Assembly (NCBI GenBank): GCA_947471745.1
Contig: CANJKZ010000929.1
Location: 496,001 to 560,000, forward strand
Length of the DNA stretch: 64,000 nt
Origin: Closterium sp. Naga37s-1
Lineage: Eukaryota; Streptophyta; Zygnematophyceae; Desmidiales; Closteriaceae
Direction: 5' to 3'
Position 1 is the first letter of the stretch, and every line of letters starts with the position of its first letter. Positions 21,415 to 32,820 of the stretch are shown here, piece by piece. A program made the translations under genes and the position numbers. The notes beneath the pieces are model-generated. The model had not been told where the DNA came from. It did no database searches and saw only the letters and a list, made by a program, of their open reading frames with translations.

Positions 21415-22170
21415 GGACAGACAGAGCGACTCAATCAAGTGGTTGAACAGTTAGGGTCAGCCACTGGGACACACAGTTACCGACCCTAGAGTTCGCTTAC
21501 AACAACGCGTCACATGCGGCCACAGAGAAAACTCCTTTCTTCCTGTGTTACGGACGGGAACCACTCACACCACAGCAGCCAACCACACCGGCACACGTCC
21601 AAGCCGCACATGACTTCGTCACCACCATGCAGCAGCTATGGGAGAAGACTCAGCGACGACTCACCACGATGCACACCTCCCAGAAGCAGTATGCCGATCG
21701 TCAGCAACGTGATCACTCAGTAGCAGTCGGAGATCAGGTGCTTCTTGACACGCGCAACTTGAACCTATCTCACCTCCCATCCAAACTCCGGCCTCGCTTC
21801 TGTGGTCCTTTTCTCGTTGAGGCACAGGTGACACCAGTTACATTCCGCTTGCGCTTACCAGATACGTGGAAGCTTCACAATGCTTTCCATGTCCAGCTAC
21901 TGAAACCCTACAAGGACCCCAACCAACAGTTCCAGGGACGGCAGCTACCGCCACCACCACCTGTTCTCATACAAGATGAACCAGAGTACGAAGTGGAGCG
22001 CGTTCTCACTCATCGGCGCCGCGGCGGCAAGACCCTCGATTTCTGATACGCTGGAAGGGATACGACCCCACTAAGGACATTTGGGTTGCAGAAGCTGATA
22101 TGGGCAATGCACGCCGTGCTCTCAAGGACTATCTTGTCAAGCAGGGTGTATCTCACGCCACCCAGCTCTG
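21415..22170 (+). pseudogene. GypA integrase C-terminus and chromodomain
   Basis: After the solo LTR the element resumes with the GQTERLNQVVE helix. The integrase tail follows, with GDQVLLDTRNL, LRPRFCGPF and VTFRLRLPDTWKLHNAFHV in the frame 21627-22046. The chromodomain starts YEVERVLTHRRRGGKT. A one-base loss after LDF puts RWKGYDPTKDIWV in another frame. It ends about 10 bp before the polypurine tract. Confidence 0.85.
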
Positions 22171-22181
22171 AGGTGGGGACG

Positions 22182-22549
22182 TGTGAGAGTACGACGGCCT
22201 ATGCCAGCTATGCTTGCTTGCCTTTACTTTATTATGCTATTTCTAGCATAGGATAATTATATGCATGCATGAATTGCTTGATTTCCTAGGCTAGGTGCTT
22301 TCCTATATTTTATTATAGTTATAGCACCGAACTAGGTTGCGTGCACCGAATTCTGGCTTTTCGGTTGCCACCGAATTGCCTTCTACCGAATTCGGGAAGG
22401 ATCTGTTCGGGACGCTTCGCGACCCGCGGAACTTTCGCGTAACACCTGGTTACTAGGCCTTGTGTCGAGCCTATATATAGCCTCGTGTTGTACCCAGGTA
22501 ATCATTCAATTCAAACTCTCTTTTCTGAGCTCGATCCTAGATCCTCACA
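22182..22549 (+). repeat. 3' LTR of GypA (368 bp)
   Basis: It begins TGTGAGAGTACG after the purine-rich GAGGTGGGGACG and ends GATCCTCACA. The six terminal bases are perfect inverted repeats (TGTGAG/CTCACA). CTATATATAG at 22471-22480 is a TATA-like box in the second half, where an LTR promoter is expected. No second copy exists in the window, so the borders rest on these features alone. Confidence 0.8.
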
Positions 22550-23551
22550 GGCACCCCTAGGCTCAGCACCCCAGGCTCCGCACCCCCAGTCTCAGCACCC
22601 CCAGGCTCAGCACCCCCAAGCTCAGCACCCCCAGCAACACCACCCCTAGCAGCACCAGAGTCGACTGCAACCGGCTGCAGAGTCGGCGAAGACGGTCGAG
22701 GCGGAAAACCCGGAGGGGTCTCCAATCGTGGTGAGCGGCAGGGGGCCGCCACGTCGTCAGCAGCAACGTCACCCCCCTCAGCTGAGCCAAAGGTGTGGGA
22801 AGTGTCCTCAAAAGGCTCAGCCAATGGGAGTGGGTCTACCTGAGACACACCTGAGGGAGCAGGACCCTGAGGGGGGAGGGGGTTTACCGGAGGGGGGCCT
22901 GAAGCGAGGAAGAGCAGTGGCGGGGGGGGGGAGAGGGGCAGTGCTATAGGGGAAGAGACGGTAAAAGGGAACCGACTCGTCAAACGTGACATCCTCAGAG
23001 GGCAGGACTCGGTGCGAGGTGGGGTGGTAAAACTGCCAGCCAGGCGCGTCAGGGGGAAAGCCAAGGAAGACACAAGGAATGGCGCGGGAGGAGAGCTTGT
23101 CCGCTGAGGTATCGTGGCCAAAGGCACGACAGCCCCAGACCCGGAACACCGTCGCATCGCCAGCCTCGCCCGTCCAACGCAGTGTAGGCGAGGTCTCCGG
23201 CAAGGAGACACGGGGCCAGAGGTTGAGCTGATGCGCAGCGTACCGGACCGCAAACGGCCACAGAAAATGGGGAGCAGCCGCATGGATCATGGAGGTACGA
23301 GCCACCTCCATGACTAAGTCAATGCGGCGCTCAGCAATCCCATTCTCCTGCGGGGAGGCCGGAAGCATAAACGAATGGAGGATGCCCTCCCCACGACAAA
23401 AGTCCCACAAGAGGTCGGAGGATAACTCGCCACCTTTGTCAGAGTGTAGACGTAGGACAGGAAGGTCCTGGCGGAACCCCTCGCGGAGCTGGAGGCGGAC
23501 AGCGCAGATCCAAGGGATCAAAACATCAGGGACCTCCCCCTTGCTGCGCAA
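22550..23551 (-). pseudogene. CopS integrase core and C-terminus plus linker start
   Basis: The minus strand has LRLHSDKGGELSS (second core Asp), QENGIAERRID (Glu), HFLWPFAVRYAAHQLN and CVFLGFPPDAPGWQFYH. The reading then shifts into a GGAEPGGAE linker, which is cut at 22550 by the GypA LTR. A TAA at about 23597 separates it from the frame with the first Asp. Confidence 0.85.
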
Positions 23552-23599
23552 GGGGAAGACCGTTCTGTAACGCGAGTAGTCATCAACAACCAGCAGAAA

Positions 23600-24403
23600 T
23601 TATCGCTCGCGGCCTTGTCCACTGGCGCGAGCTGGGCCCCACACGTCCATGTGGAGAGTCTGCAGGGGAGCATTCGTCGGGGGAAACGAAGAGGAGTGAG
23701 GAGCGGGGCGCTGCGGCCCCTCAACGCAAGGAAGGCAGGGCGGCGTAGGCGAGGGCGGGAGGGGAGGCAGAGACCTGGGAAGACCAGAAACAAGGAGGCG
23801 GGAGTGCATGCCACGGAGGCGTGGCAGGGAGGGGTGACCAAGGCGGTGGTGCCAAAGAAGAGTCTGGTGCGACAGGAGGCGACACGAAATGGGGGCTGCT
23901 AGGTGACCTGACGTGGACACCTGACCAGACGCAGCTACCTGAGGAGGCTCAGTAGTCAGTGTGTACAGACTCGACCCAGGCCGACGGGTGAACGTGGCCA
24001 GGTGACGGCCCGTCCGTATACACGTACAGATCGACAGACGCTGACCCCCAGGAGTGGTGGTAGTGACCAAGTTCGTAGAGAACGAGCGGAGGTGAAGACC
24101 TGAGAGTGAATTAGACGGAACCGCCAGACACGGGAGAACAGTGGAGGAACGTGCAAGAACTGGTCCCCCTGAGGGGTCAGCCAGTCTGACTGCAACAAGT
24201 GCAGGGAGTGGTGTGGCTGTGGTACTGTCGCGAAAAAAACATCGGGAAGCACCTGAGTCAAGCGTGAAGGTGTGCAAGGCCTCAGCAGGCGCAGTACCAG
24301 GGAGAGCATACTCACTAGCACCTAGAGCAGCAGCCTCTATACCCGGGTCGGGCGGCACACACAGGTAACAGTCACCCTCAGCATTAGCAGTCAAAGCATA
24401 CAT
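23600..24403 (-). pseudogene. CopS protease and GAG-pre-integrase
   Basis: The 267-codon minus frame has CYLCVPPDPG, TLDSGASRCFFRD (intact protease Asp), LSGLHLRSFSTNLV, WHHRLGHPSLPRL, CLPCVEG and the first integrase Asp in HMDVWGPARA. It is the best-preserved CopS protease in the window. Confidence 0.87.
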
Positions 24404-24504
24404 GACAGCAAGGATAGCATCATATCAAGAGAAAAGATATCCACATCCTGCCTAAGCAGCTCTAGCCAGCGGGGGAGCTCAACCGTGTCGGGAAACTCTG
24501 CGCG

Positions 24505-25658
24505 CTAGGCGTCGTCAAGGGGGGAGAAGCATCGGTACTGTGTGTGACCAACCTTCCCGCATGTCTGTCCAGCGTGGTCACCTATGTGAATTATGTACTG
24601 GCAGCAAACAATTCCTCCAGACGCCCCACGCTGAGCAAACCACTCACGAAGCTGCTGGGGCGTAGGGGTCTCGAGTGGACGCTGCTGCTGCTGCCGCTGG
24701 CCACCGCCAGAACCTCCCCTCTGAATGGCTCCACCCCGACCGCCACCACTGCTACCACCACCACTCCCACTGTCGCCACCACCGCCGTCACCGACGCCCC
24801 CACTTCCACCACCACTCCCATCGCCACCACCGCCATCTCCACTGCCTCCACCACCTCCATCACCGTCTCCCCTGCCGCCACCTCCACCACTCTTGCCTCC
24901 CTTGCCCTTGCCGCTGCGGCGCCTCCCACTAGGAGTAGACGCGGCCTCGACCTCCTCAGCATGAAGGAAGTCAACAGCAGCAGAAGAAGCGTAGGAGGGG
25001 GCAAGGGGGGATGGGGAACACCCCTCAAAGATGGGAGTGCGAGGAGTGCCACGAGCAGCACCTACAGCGACTATGCTAGCCTCAGCTGCAAGGGGGTGCT
25101 TCTCGAGCAGGTCAACAGTGAGGTCTGTAGGGTCAAGGGCGAAAAATTGGTCCTTGACTGCGCGAAGAGAGTCAGGGAGGCGTGTGACTATGAAGTAGAG
25201 AGTGATGCACATCGAGGGCGGCTTCTTGTGTAGGAACTCGGCTTTAAGCGCGTCGCGCTAGCGAATGTTGCTAGTGCGAAGGTGGATGATGAGGTCATCG
25301 ACTGTGGCAAAGGCTGACAGCTCGGGAAAAAGGTAGGGCAGTATAAGGCGACCGAGAGCAGCAGTGGCAGGGGAGGAGTAACGAGAGACTACATCGTCGT
25401 ACAGGGCTTTAGCAGTTTTGTGCTGGCCAAGTGAGCGCGTTTTGCTAACGGTAGGTGGTTGCAAATGGCTAGGTGAGCAGCACCGTCACGGGTAAGCCAC
25501 TGTGAGCGAGTCGCACTGTCAGCTGTGTCAGGAGGGGCGAGAGAGGCTCCAGACGTATGGTCAAACAACGAAACGCCGTCTCTAGAATCGCTCAGTAGGT
25601 ACAGCTGTAAGTCATCGAGCCACGTATCGAACTGGATCGGACGGCCCTCAGGATCCAA
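24505..25658 (-). pseudogene. CopS Gag in three frames
   Basis: The N-terminal part (25389-25658) reads PIQFDTWLDDLQLYLLSDS, a middle piece lies at 25258-25464, and the 235-codon piece (24505-25212) starts in YFIVTRLPDSLRAVKDQF. It continues with a Gly-rich tract, TPQQLREWFAQRG, the Cys/His cluster (CQYIIHIGDHAGQTC) and RCFSP. The Gly tract gives a misleading Thr/Pro-rich frame on the plus strand. A TAG and a frameshift break it. Confidence 0.83.
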
Positions 25659-25679
25659 GCAGAGAAGTCATAGCTAGCA

Positions 25680-26210
25680 GAGCAGGGTGACGCGCAACCA
25701 GCAGGGCAGCACGCAGGCAAGGACGGCGCGGCGGGCACAGCGGCGCGCAAGTGCTAGGGAAGCATACAGGGTAGAGCGGTGCGGCGCACAGCTAGGGAAG
25801 AGCGGCGCGCGGGCAGGGCAGGGCGGCGCGGCGGCCAGCAGGGCGTCGCGCGGGCACGGCAAGGTGGCGCGGCGGCGCGCGGGCAGGGCAGGGCGGCTCG
25901 TCGGCCAGCAGGGCGGCGCGCGGGCAGGGCAGGGCGGCGCGGCGCTAGCAGGGCAGCGCGACGGGCAGGGGAGGACAGCGCGCGACCAGCAGGGCGGCGC
26001 GACGGGCAGGGCAGGGCGGCGCGGCGCTAGCAGGGCGGCGCGACGGGCAGGGCAGGGCGGTGCGCGACTGGCAGGGCGGCGCGACGGGCAGGGCTGGGCA
26101 GTTTGCGGCCAGCAGGGCGGCGCGACAGGCAGGGCTGGGCGGCGCGCGGCTGGCAGGGCGGCGTGACGGGCAGGGCAGGGCAGCGCTACGGGCAGGGAAC
26201 TATGCGGTGG
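25680..26210 (-). repeat. GC-rich tandem-repeat leader of CopS
   Basis: Imperfect units of roughly 40 bp contain GCAGGGCGGCGCGACGGGC and GGGCAGGGCAGG. They fill the space between gag and the primer site. The repeat unit differs from those of the other CopS leaders. Open frames across it are repeat artefacts. Confidence 0.8.
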
Positions 26211-26241
26211 GCCCTAAGAATACGGTCCTGGAACAGGAGCT

Positions 26242-26385
26242 GCTCTGAAACCATGTCAAAACTAGACGAGAGAATGATTTGCATTGAGAAGAAAGTTGGT
26301 ACAAGTACTAACCCTAATTGGGTTGTACCCCTTATGGGCTACCCCACTACAGCCCACACGACTTAAACATTATGATATTTTGACA
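26242..26385 (-). repeat. 5' LTR of CopS (26254-26385, 132 bp) and primer site
   Basis: The LTR starts TGTCAAAACTAG and ends ATTTTGACA, so its termini form an 8-base inverted repeat TGTCAAAA/TTTTGACA. On the minus strand TGGTTTCAGAGC abuts it (26242-26253) as the primer site. It lies within CopM RT, so CopS inserted there. Confidence 0.85.
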
Positions 26386-26449
26386 CGCCAAGCATGAACA
26401 AGGAGTGATCGGTCGTTGAGGAAGTGAAGCCGATCTCCTCCAAAACATC

Positions 26450-27153
26450 TCACAGCTTCAAGTACCAGTGCCTAGGGGCTTGCTTCAGCCTATAGAGGGC
26501 CTTCTTCAGCTTCAAAACTCTGCCACTACCAACATCAAACCCCTCTGGCTGCGCCAAGAATATCTCTTCTTCGAGAATGCCGTTGAAGAGCGCAGTTGTC
26601 ACGTCCATTTGTTTCACCACCCATCCTTTGATGGCAGCCTCCGCGAGTAGGGTCCGCAGCGTCGTCGTCGTCGGCTCCTTGAAGTCCACCTTCTCCTTTT
26701 GCTGGTACCCCTTGGCCACAAGCCTAGACTTTTAGCGCTAGATCTTGCCGTCGGCGTCGGACTTTATCTTGAAGAGCCACTTGGACGTAATCGCCACTCC
26801 TCAGCATCACTACTCTCCAAGGCCTCCTTGAGAGTTGCTGATTCTCCCGGCATCTCCACCAGAGAGAAAAACACGAACGCACACTCCTCGTACTCACTTT
26901 CCTCATCATCTCCGACCATCATTGCCGCTCCGGCCAAGGCTGTCTTGCCCGGCTTTCCCGGTGCATCATAGGTCACCCTATTAGGGGGTTGGACTCTCCT
27001 CTTGCTCCTTCCTTCCTCCTCAGCTGCAGGGACTTGAAGGCCTTGGCGTTGCTGCGGGGTGACTCGGATCCGCGGAGCACTTGTAGTGCGAGAAGGAAGT
27101 GTCGGTGCACACTCGCTCACTTGCTGCACCTTGGTCTCCTCTCCCCCATTCAC
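26450..27153 (-). pseudogene. CopM RT N-terminal part and linker
   Basis: RT (26450-26719) reads MAKGYQQKEKVDF, VVKQMDVTTALFNG and ALYRLKQAPRHWY. The catalytic YVDD lies beyond the break. The 129-codon linker frame (26764-27153) has a GKPGKTALAGAAMMVGDDEE stretch and ends before RT with a shift. Confidence 0.82.
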
Positions 27154-28113
27154 AAGAGAAGATTGCCTGTGGTGGTGCTGCTGCAGCTCAGCTCCAAAGG
27201 CAGCTCCACATGCTCCAAACCAGATCTCTTCACCTCTCCAAACCGCACGCCCATCTTTGCCTCATTCTTCACCTTCCAATCCTTGTACATCAGGTTCTCC
27301 ATGAACTTGCAATCCCTACTCACCAAGAACTTCTTGGTGAATGGGTCCCAAAGAAGCCACCCCTTGCTGTTTTGAGCCATGCACAAGTGCACAGCCCATA
27401 TCACAATAGCACCAAGCTTGTTGTGCCGAGAATGCTTCGGTACGAATGCCATGCACATGCACCCGAACACCCGAAGGATATCCACCTTTGGCTTCCTTTC
27501 AATCCACTCCACATAGGTTCACCCATTTGTCAGCTCCCACATGAGTCAAGGCTCTGTTCCTGGCCACACACGCACTCCACACCGCATCAGGCCAGAAATA
27601 GTCGGGTAGCCCGGCTTCAATGAGCAACCCGCGTGCCGTCTCCGTGATAGTCCGGTTCGCTCGCTTGGCGATGCCGTTCATTGCAGGGGAGTATGGCATA
27701 GAAAGGAAGTGCCTTATGCCATTCTTCTTCAGCCACAATGAGAAGTCCTTGCTCAGGAACTCTCCCCCTCGATCGGTGCGGATTGACTTGACTAGCCAGT
27801 CTTGTTGCCGCTCCACCATCGGCAACCAATCGGTCTACAGCGTTTTAGCGACGTCGCTCTTCTTGGACAGCACGTACACCCAAGTCATGCGGGTGTGAAT
27901 GTCGACACTGGTGAGGAAATACTCAGCTCCAGCAGCTCCTAGCTTCAGGGGGCCCACCACGTCCATCACCACCTCATCAAGTGGTGCCTTAGCCGTTGCC
28001 TCTGAGCTAGAGAACGGGAAACGGGTGAACTTGGCCTGCATGCACGTCGGGCAGCCAAGTACCTCATCGGGCTCCCCCTTCACACATATGCCAGTAACCA
28101 TCTCATTCTTCAC
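27150..28113 (-). pseudogene. CopM integrase
   Basis: Minus-strand pieces in order are GCPTCMQAKFTRFPF, VVMDVVGPLKLG (first Asp), SIRTDRGGEFLSKDF (second Asp), NGIAKRANRT (where AERANRT is usual; the Glu codon has become Lys) and LGAIVIWAVHLCMAQNSKG. A TAG at about 27834 splits the core. The Glu-to-Lys change at the third catalytic position would abolish activity. Confidence 0.83.
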
Positions 28114-28884
28114 TAGCTACTGCAAGATGAGCAAGGCCACATGCCCCATGCGCCGATGCAAGGTGAGCCAATCCCACTCCCCCGTAGCCGAAGTCGGACT
28201 GGAGAATGCCGCGCTCGTGATAGCGCCCCACATGCTCTCTCCTCCGCTGCTGCCTCGGGGTTCTCCTCACCCTAGTGCTGCTTCTTAGCTGCTGCACCAC
28301 TCTCCTTGTGTTGACCGAGGTTACTGGTCCCTCCAAGATTGCACTTCTTGGACTCATTCTCCTTAGCGCGACCGTTCGCGCCATCGCCGCTACCAACCGC
28401 TTCACCCTTGGTGCTGACACTTGCTGCCACTTGCCTCTCCTTAGGCATGGGGACCACATGGATCTGTCACATCTCGTTGTAGGCATCCCTATCCTCATGA
28501 AGGTCCCAAAGTATCCGCTCGTCAATCCTTGCGGTGTAGGTCTTGGCTCCCTTCGAGCTCGTGTCCATGCCGGCTTTTTGCAACCGCCGCACAGAAATCA
28601 GGTTCGCAGCAAGGTTGGGCACCCAAAGCACGTTCTTGAGGCACCATCCTCCCACCCTTGAACATGGCCTTGCCCGTCCTTTTCACCTCTGCTCGCTGCC
28701 CCAAAGACGGTGTGACATGCTTCACCGGTGACGGTTCGCGTTCGGTGAGCAAGTCCTCGCGAGGTGTCATGCTATAGGTGGCGCCGCTATCGATCACCCA
28801 ATAGTCCAGGGAGTGTAGGGTCACCTTCCCAACAGCAGCAGCCTTCATCCTTCTCTGGTCCAGCCGGTCCTTGCGTTGACACAA
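28114..28884 (-). pseudogene. CopM protease and GAG-pre-integrase region
   Basis: The 28522-28884 frame reads LDYWVIDSGATYSMTPRED, the protease DSGA motif. The 28467-28655 frame reads LWVPNLAANLISVRRLQKAG, its C-terminal block. Below 28467 the pre-integrase region (VGLAHLASAHGACG context) is frameshifted several times. Confidence 0.78.
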
Positions 28885-29890
28885 AGAAGAATTGACCCGG
28901 GAAGCGATCGTCGCTCGGATCCTTGTCGTTATATCCGCTCTTCATTTTTGCAGCTCCACCTCCGCGACCGCCACGGCCTCCACGGCATCTTCCTCTCCCT
29001 CCTGCTCCTCTACCCTCTTGGTCTTGAGCAGGGGTCCATCCATCTGGGAGTTTGTAGCAATCGCGCCACATATGTCTGCTTTTTTGGCAATAGTGGCATT
29101 CACCGTCGAATCGGCCGCGACCGCGTCTGTAGCTCTTGGCGTCGCTGCCATATCCTTCACTCCCACGGCCTCCATTGAAGTTGCTGCCACCAAACCTGCC
29201 TTCCCCTCGTCCTCTGATCCTTCTACGGCCGTACCCCCGGCCGATGCTTGCTGCCCCGGCGCCATCCGCACTCGCCAACTCACGGCGGCGGAAGTCCTCT
29301 TGAAGGATCGCTCGCTTCACGTCTTCGATCGAGAGGCGGGGCAAGTCACCATTGAGGTTGATGATGACCGAGGACCATGACTCTGGGATTAAGGCCAGCA
29401 ACTTGGTCTTCTTTTGGAGCTCACTGTAGTTCAAATCAGCTCCCTCAAGCCGAGTCAACAAGTCAAACAATTTCTGCACCCCTTCTTTTACGTGTTCATC
29501 TTCTTCAATTCGTGGTGTCGTCATTTGCCGTTCCAACACCACCGCTACCGCCGCTGTTGCAGGAGCGTGTACACCCTTGACAGTAGCCCATGCCTTTGGT
29601 CCATTCTCTGGTTCACGCTGGAATGGCTTGATGTGACGGATTTGGCTGCTCCCCAACGCTTGCCCAAGTAGGAGGTAGCCTTGTGCACTCTTCCGCACCC
29701 ACAGGCTCTTCTCCGGGTTGTTCTCGGGACGCTTCTCCTTTCCTTCCATCACCTCCAGCAGGTCATAGTGGTCAAATACGTTCTCCATTATGAAGGACCA
29801 TTCAGCAAAGTTGTCGCCATTGAACTTGTCAAGCCCGAACACTCTTGGTTCATCCCTAGAAGGTCCAAGAGTAGGTTGTACGGGCGCCAT
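28787..29890 (-). pseudogene. CopM Gag
   Basis: This 367-codon frame starts MAPVQPTLGPSRDEPRV, with KFNGDNFAEWSFIME (UBN2-type copia Gag entry), LNYSELQKKTKLLALIPESW, an RG-rich tract and CHYCQKSRHMWRDC, a CX2CX4HX4C knuckle. It is followed in the same frame by YNDKDPSDDRFPGQFFFV. The frame runs past the knuckle and ends near the protease start. A TAG lies just upstream of the chosen Met, so the start is well bounded. The frame is intact, but the element is broken. Confidence 0.85.
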
Positions 29891-29994
29891 GGCTAAATCA
29901 CGGGGTTAACCTTGTGCTTGGGGTCCTCCACTGCCTCCAGAACCTCTGTCACCCCTTTCTTCAGGTCCAGCCATAGTCGTAGCTGCTCCATGGC

Positions 29995-30006
29995 GCTCTG
30001 ATACCA
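29995..30006 (-). promoter_or_regulatory. Primer binding site of CopM
   Basis: The minus strand reads TGGTATCAGAGC, the exact plant copia initiator-Met-tRNA site, two bases inside the LTR end. Confidence 0.88.
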
Positions 30007-30008
30007 CT

Positions 30009-30710
30009 TGTTATAGTCACAATAGGCTTCAATGTGCCTAAAAGGAAAGATTGTGTGCACAGTCAGATTTCTGCACAGCGGCTTCAACCGTTCATATCAG
30101 TCTCTTCACAGCTGTAAATGACCTGACTCGAATTGGATCTAGAGCGTATTAACGTCGCCTGCAATAGGCAATTTAGAACGCACGATTTCACCAAGTATTG
30201 ACAACGCAGCGTCGGTTTGACCAAACGGCACTATGGCAGCCACTATAGTCTTAGAACACAAAATAGGAAGAGTAAAAAAAAAAAAAAAAACGAGTTGGGA
30301 TTGACTCCCAGCTCCTACAAGCCCAAAGAGCCAAGGTACAGTGAATTGGAACAATGCCACACTGTCCCCAACCACGAAGGATCTCGAAACTACCCTTCAG
30401 AAGGGCCTACACCAAGTGAAATGCTACACTACACAGAGTAATGTAACTATTCTCAAAAACTTGAAGTGTACCCTTTTCGCAGGCTTCGCGATCACTTGAA
30501 TCTTGAAATCAAGGCTCAGTTTCTTCATCACAAACTCATCCTTGAGTTCTTGATGGGTCTGCTGCACACAACTGCGACACGTCGAATGTTCCATACACGA
30601 CAAAATAGAAACCGCGTGACACACACAAACGACGAAATAGAAACCGGGCGAGACACAGAAACGACGACGTAGACACGAGACTAGCGATGACTCGCTATTG
30701 ACTTGACACA
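30009..30710 (-). repeat. 5' LTR of CopM (about 700 bp)
   Basis: The inner border, TGTTATAG next to the primer site, is clear. The outer border is inferred near TTGACA at 30703-30708, before a CA run, because no second copy is present. It contains a 17-A homopolymer at about 30275-30291. Confidence 0.7.
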
Positions 30711-30715
30711 CACAC

Positions 30716-30842
30716 TGTCAAACATCATATGTGTTACAGTTCTGTAGGCTATAGTGGGTTTAGCCTTAGGGGTTACACAATTCTAGGTTTTCCTACTTGT
30801 ACTCTCATTCTTTCTAGTCCAACCACTCTTCTCATTCTAACA
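30716..30842 (+). repeat. 5' LTR of complete CopS (127 bp)
   Basis: It runs TGTCAAACATCAT to CATTCTAACA. It is unusually short for an LTR. Differences from the 3' LTR are one G/A and one T/G. No strong TATA box is visible. The GTAGGCTATAGTGGGTTT core is shared with the other CopS LTRs in diverged form. Confidence 0.95.
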
Positions 30843-30856
30843 TGGCATCAAGAGCC

Positions 30857-31478
30857 TAGGTTAGGAACCTAGGACCACCTAGAACTAAGGGCCTGCCCTT
30901 CCGCTAGCGCCCTCAAGCGCCTTCTCGCTTTAGCGCCCTCGCGCGCCTCGCTGTCCGTGCGCCCTCGCGCGCCTCGTTTTCTGGTCGCGTAGCCCACTAG
31001 AAGCCCGCGCGCGGCACGTTTTTTGCCCGCGCGCAGCCTCGTTTTTTTTTTTTGCCCGCGCAGCCCGTTAGCCGCCCTCGCGTGGCCCGCTTCTAGTGCG
31101 CGCAACCCCCTAGCCGCCCACGCCGTCGACGCCGCCCACGCGTAGCCCGCCCTGGCCTCGCGCGGCCCCTAGAGCAGCTCGCCAGCTGCCCGTCGACCGG
31201 CGCGCGCCGCCACCTCGCCCAAGCAGGCCACCGCCCGTGCGTAGGTCGCTGCCCACGCGTAGGCCACAGCCAGCCCGTAGGCCGCCACCTCGACCCGCGC
31301 GCCGGCCCACCCTCTCTACCGAGCCGCGCCGCGCAGTCTTGCCCGAGCCGCGCCGCCCTGACCGAGCCGCGCCGCCCCACCTGCAGCAACTGCTGTTCCT
31401 GTTCCTGCTGTTACAGCTGTCCTTACTGCTACAGCTGCTCCTGCTACTGCTCTTACTGCTACTGCTACTGCTGCCACT
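30857..31478 (+). repeat. Leader of complete CopS
   Basis: GC-rich DNA with repeated GCCCTCGCGCGCCTCG-type units (30900-31150), then CCGAGCCGCGCCGC units and a CTGCTACTGCTGTTA microsatellite just before the gag ATG at 31479. No credible frame is present. Confidence 0.75.
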
Positions 31479-32820
31479 ATGGCTACAGCCACAGTTCTCT
31501 CTTTCGATGCTGAGGGCCGTCCGCTCCAGTTTGATGCTTGGCTCGACGATCTCCACCTCTTCCTCCAGATCACTGCTAAGGATGATGTCTCGCTGTATGA
31601 CCACGCGTCCGAAACCGCTCTAGCACCTGCTGACACTGCTGACAGTACAGCTCGCTCCCAGTGGCAGACTCGTGACGCCCACGCTCGCCTAGCCATTCGC
31701 AGCCACCTGCCGTTAGATGAGCGCACACACTTCGGCCAGCACAAGACTGCTAAGGCACTGTACGATGCAGTCGTCGCTCGCTACTCCTCGCCTGCCTCTG
31801 CTACGACAGGCCGTCTCTCGCTGCCCTATCTTTTCCCCGATCTCGCCGCCTTTCCCACAGTCGCTGACCTCATTACCCACCTCCGCACTAGTGACACTCG
31901 CTACCGCGCCGCCCTTCCTGCTGAGTTCCTCGCCAAGAACCCCCCCCCCGATGTACCTCGTTCTCTACCACCTAGTCACTCGTCTCCCAGACTCTCTTCG
32001 CGCAGTCCGGGACACCTTTCTCGCCCTCTGCCCCACCGAACTCACCATTGACCTGCTCGAGAAGCATCTGCTTGCAGCTGAGGCTAGCATCAATGCTGTA
32101 GGTGCCTCTCGTGGCGACCCCCGCACGCCCTTCTTTGACGGGTGTTCCCCTCCCCCCCTTCTCCCCTCGGTTGCCTCTGCTGCCGCTGTCGACTTCCTTG
32201 GTGCTGAGGACGTCGGGGCTGCGTCTGCTCCTAGCTGGAGGCGCAAGGGCGGCAAGGGCAAGGGGGGCAAGGGTGGTGGTGGTGCTAGCGGGGGAGGTGG
32301 AGGTGGAGGTGGCGGCGGTGGGGGCGGTGGGGGTGGTGGCGGTGGTGGGGGTGGTGGCGGGGCTGGGGGGGTGGGTGGCAGCGGCGGGGGTGGTGGCGGC
32401 AGTGGTGGTGGAGGAGGCCGGGGTGGAGGTGGTGGTGGTGGAGGTAGTGGGCGTGGGGGCGGCGGCTCGGGTGGTGGTCGGGGTGGACCGGCGTAGCGTG
32501 GAGGTTCGGGTGGTGTCCAGCGCCAGCAGCAGCGTCTTGGAGAGACCCCGTCGTCCCAGCAGCTTCGTGAGTGGTACTCTCAGCATGGGGGGTCTGGGGG
32601 CGGGGGTACCTGCACGTATGTCATCCGCACAGGTGACCGCGCTGGTCAGACGTGTGGGAGGTTCCACACGCCACAGCGCTGCTTCTTCCGTCGCGACGAC
32701 GCCTGGCGTGCACAGTTCCCTGAGGCCTCTGAACTGCCCCGCTGGGCTGATCTGCTTAAAAAGAACATTGATGTCTTTGCACTTGACTATGATGTTATCC
32801 TTGGAGCCATGTATGCATTG
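31479..32820 (+). pseudogene. CopS Gag
   Basis: ATG 31479 opens RPLQFDAWLDDLHLFLQIT, the copia Gag N-terminal domain. A frameshift in a run of Cs at about 31940-31950 moves it to the frame with LVTRLPDSLRAVRDTF, a tract of about 80 Gly-rich residues and a TAG at 32494. After the TAG the sequence continues with SSQQLREWYSQHG, the Cys/His cluster (CTYVIRTGDRAGQTC, RCFFRRDD) and LLKKNIDVFALDYD. Gag would form the particle and bind the RNA. Confidence 0.88.

Larger units (their letters stand above)
19231..22549 (+). mobile_element. GypA Ty3/gypsy chromovirus, 3' portion with 3' LTR
   Basis: It runs from the RT connection domain through RNase H, integrase and chromodomain to the polypurine tract and a 368-bp LTR. 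Gag, protease and most of RT are missing at the left breakpoint. A CopL solo LTR interrupts integrase at 20541-21414. It is the better-preserved sister of the copy at 8641-14149. Confidence 0.88.
22550..26385 (-). mobile_element. CopS Ty1/copia element, 5' two thirds
   Basis: The minus-strand order is 5' LTR (26254-26385), primer site, GC-rich leader, gag, protease, integrase and the first part of the Pol linker. The GypA LTR end replaces everything after that. Unlike the copies at 1-3029 and 14150-19225 it keeps the Gag N-terminal domain. Confidence 0.86.
26386..30715 (-). mobile_element. CopM Ty1/copia element with 5' LTR, 3' end lost
   Basis: The minus-strand order is LTR (about 30009-30710), primer site, gag, protease, integrase, linker and the first part of RT. 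The rest of RT, RNase H and the 3' LTR were lost at the CopS LTR border at 26385. The complete CopS element at 30716 inserted at or beside its outer LTR end, in a CACACAC run. Confidence 0.85.

Noticed and set aside
24544..25233. Thr/Pro-rich plus-strand frame of 229 codons.
   Set aside because: It is the antisense of the Gly-rich tract of CopS Gag.
31237..31623. Leu-rich frame of 128 codons resembling a signal or membrane segment.
   Set aside because: It reads the CTG/ACT microsatellite before CopS gag in another phase.
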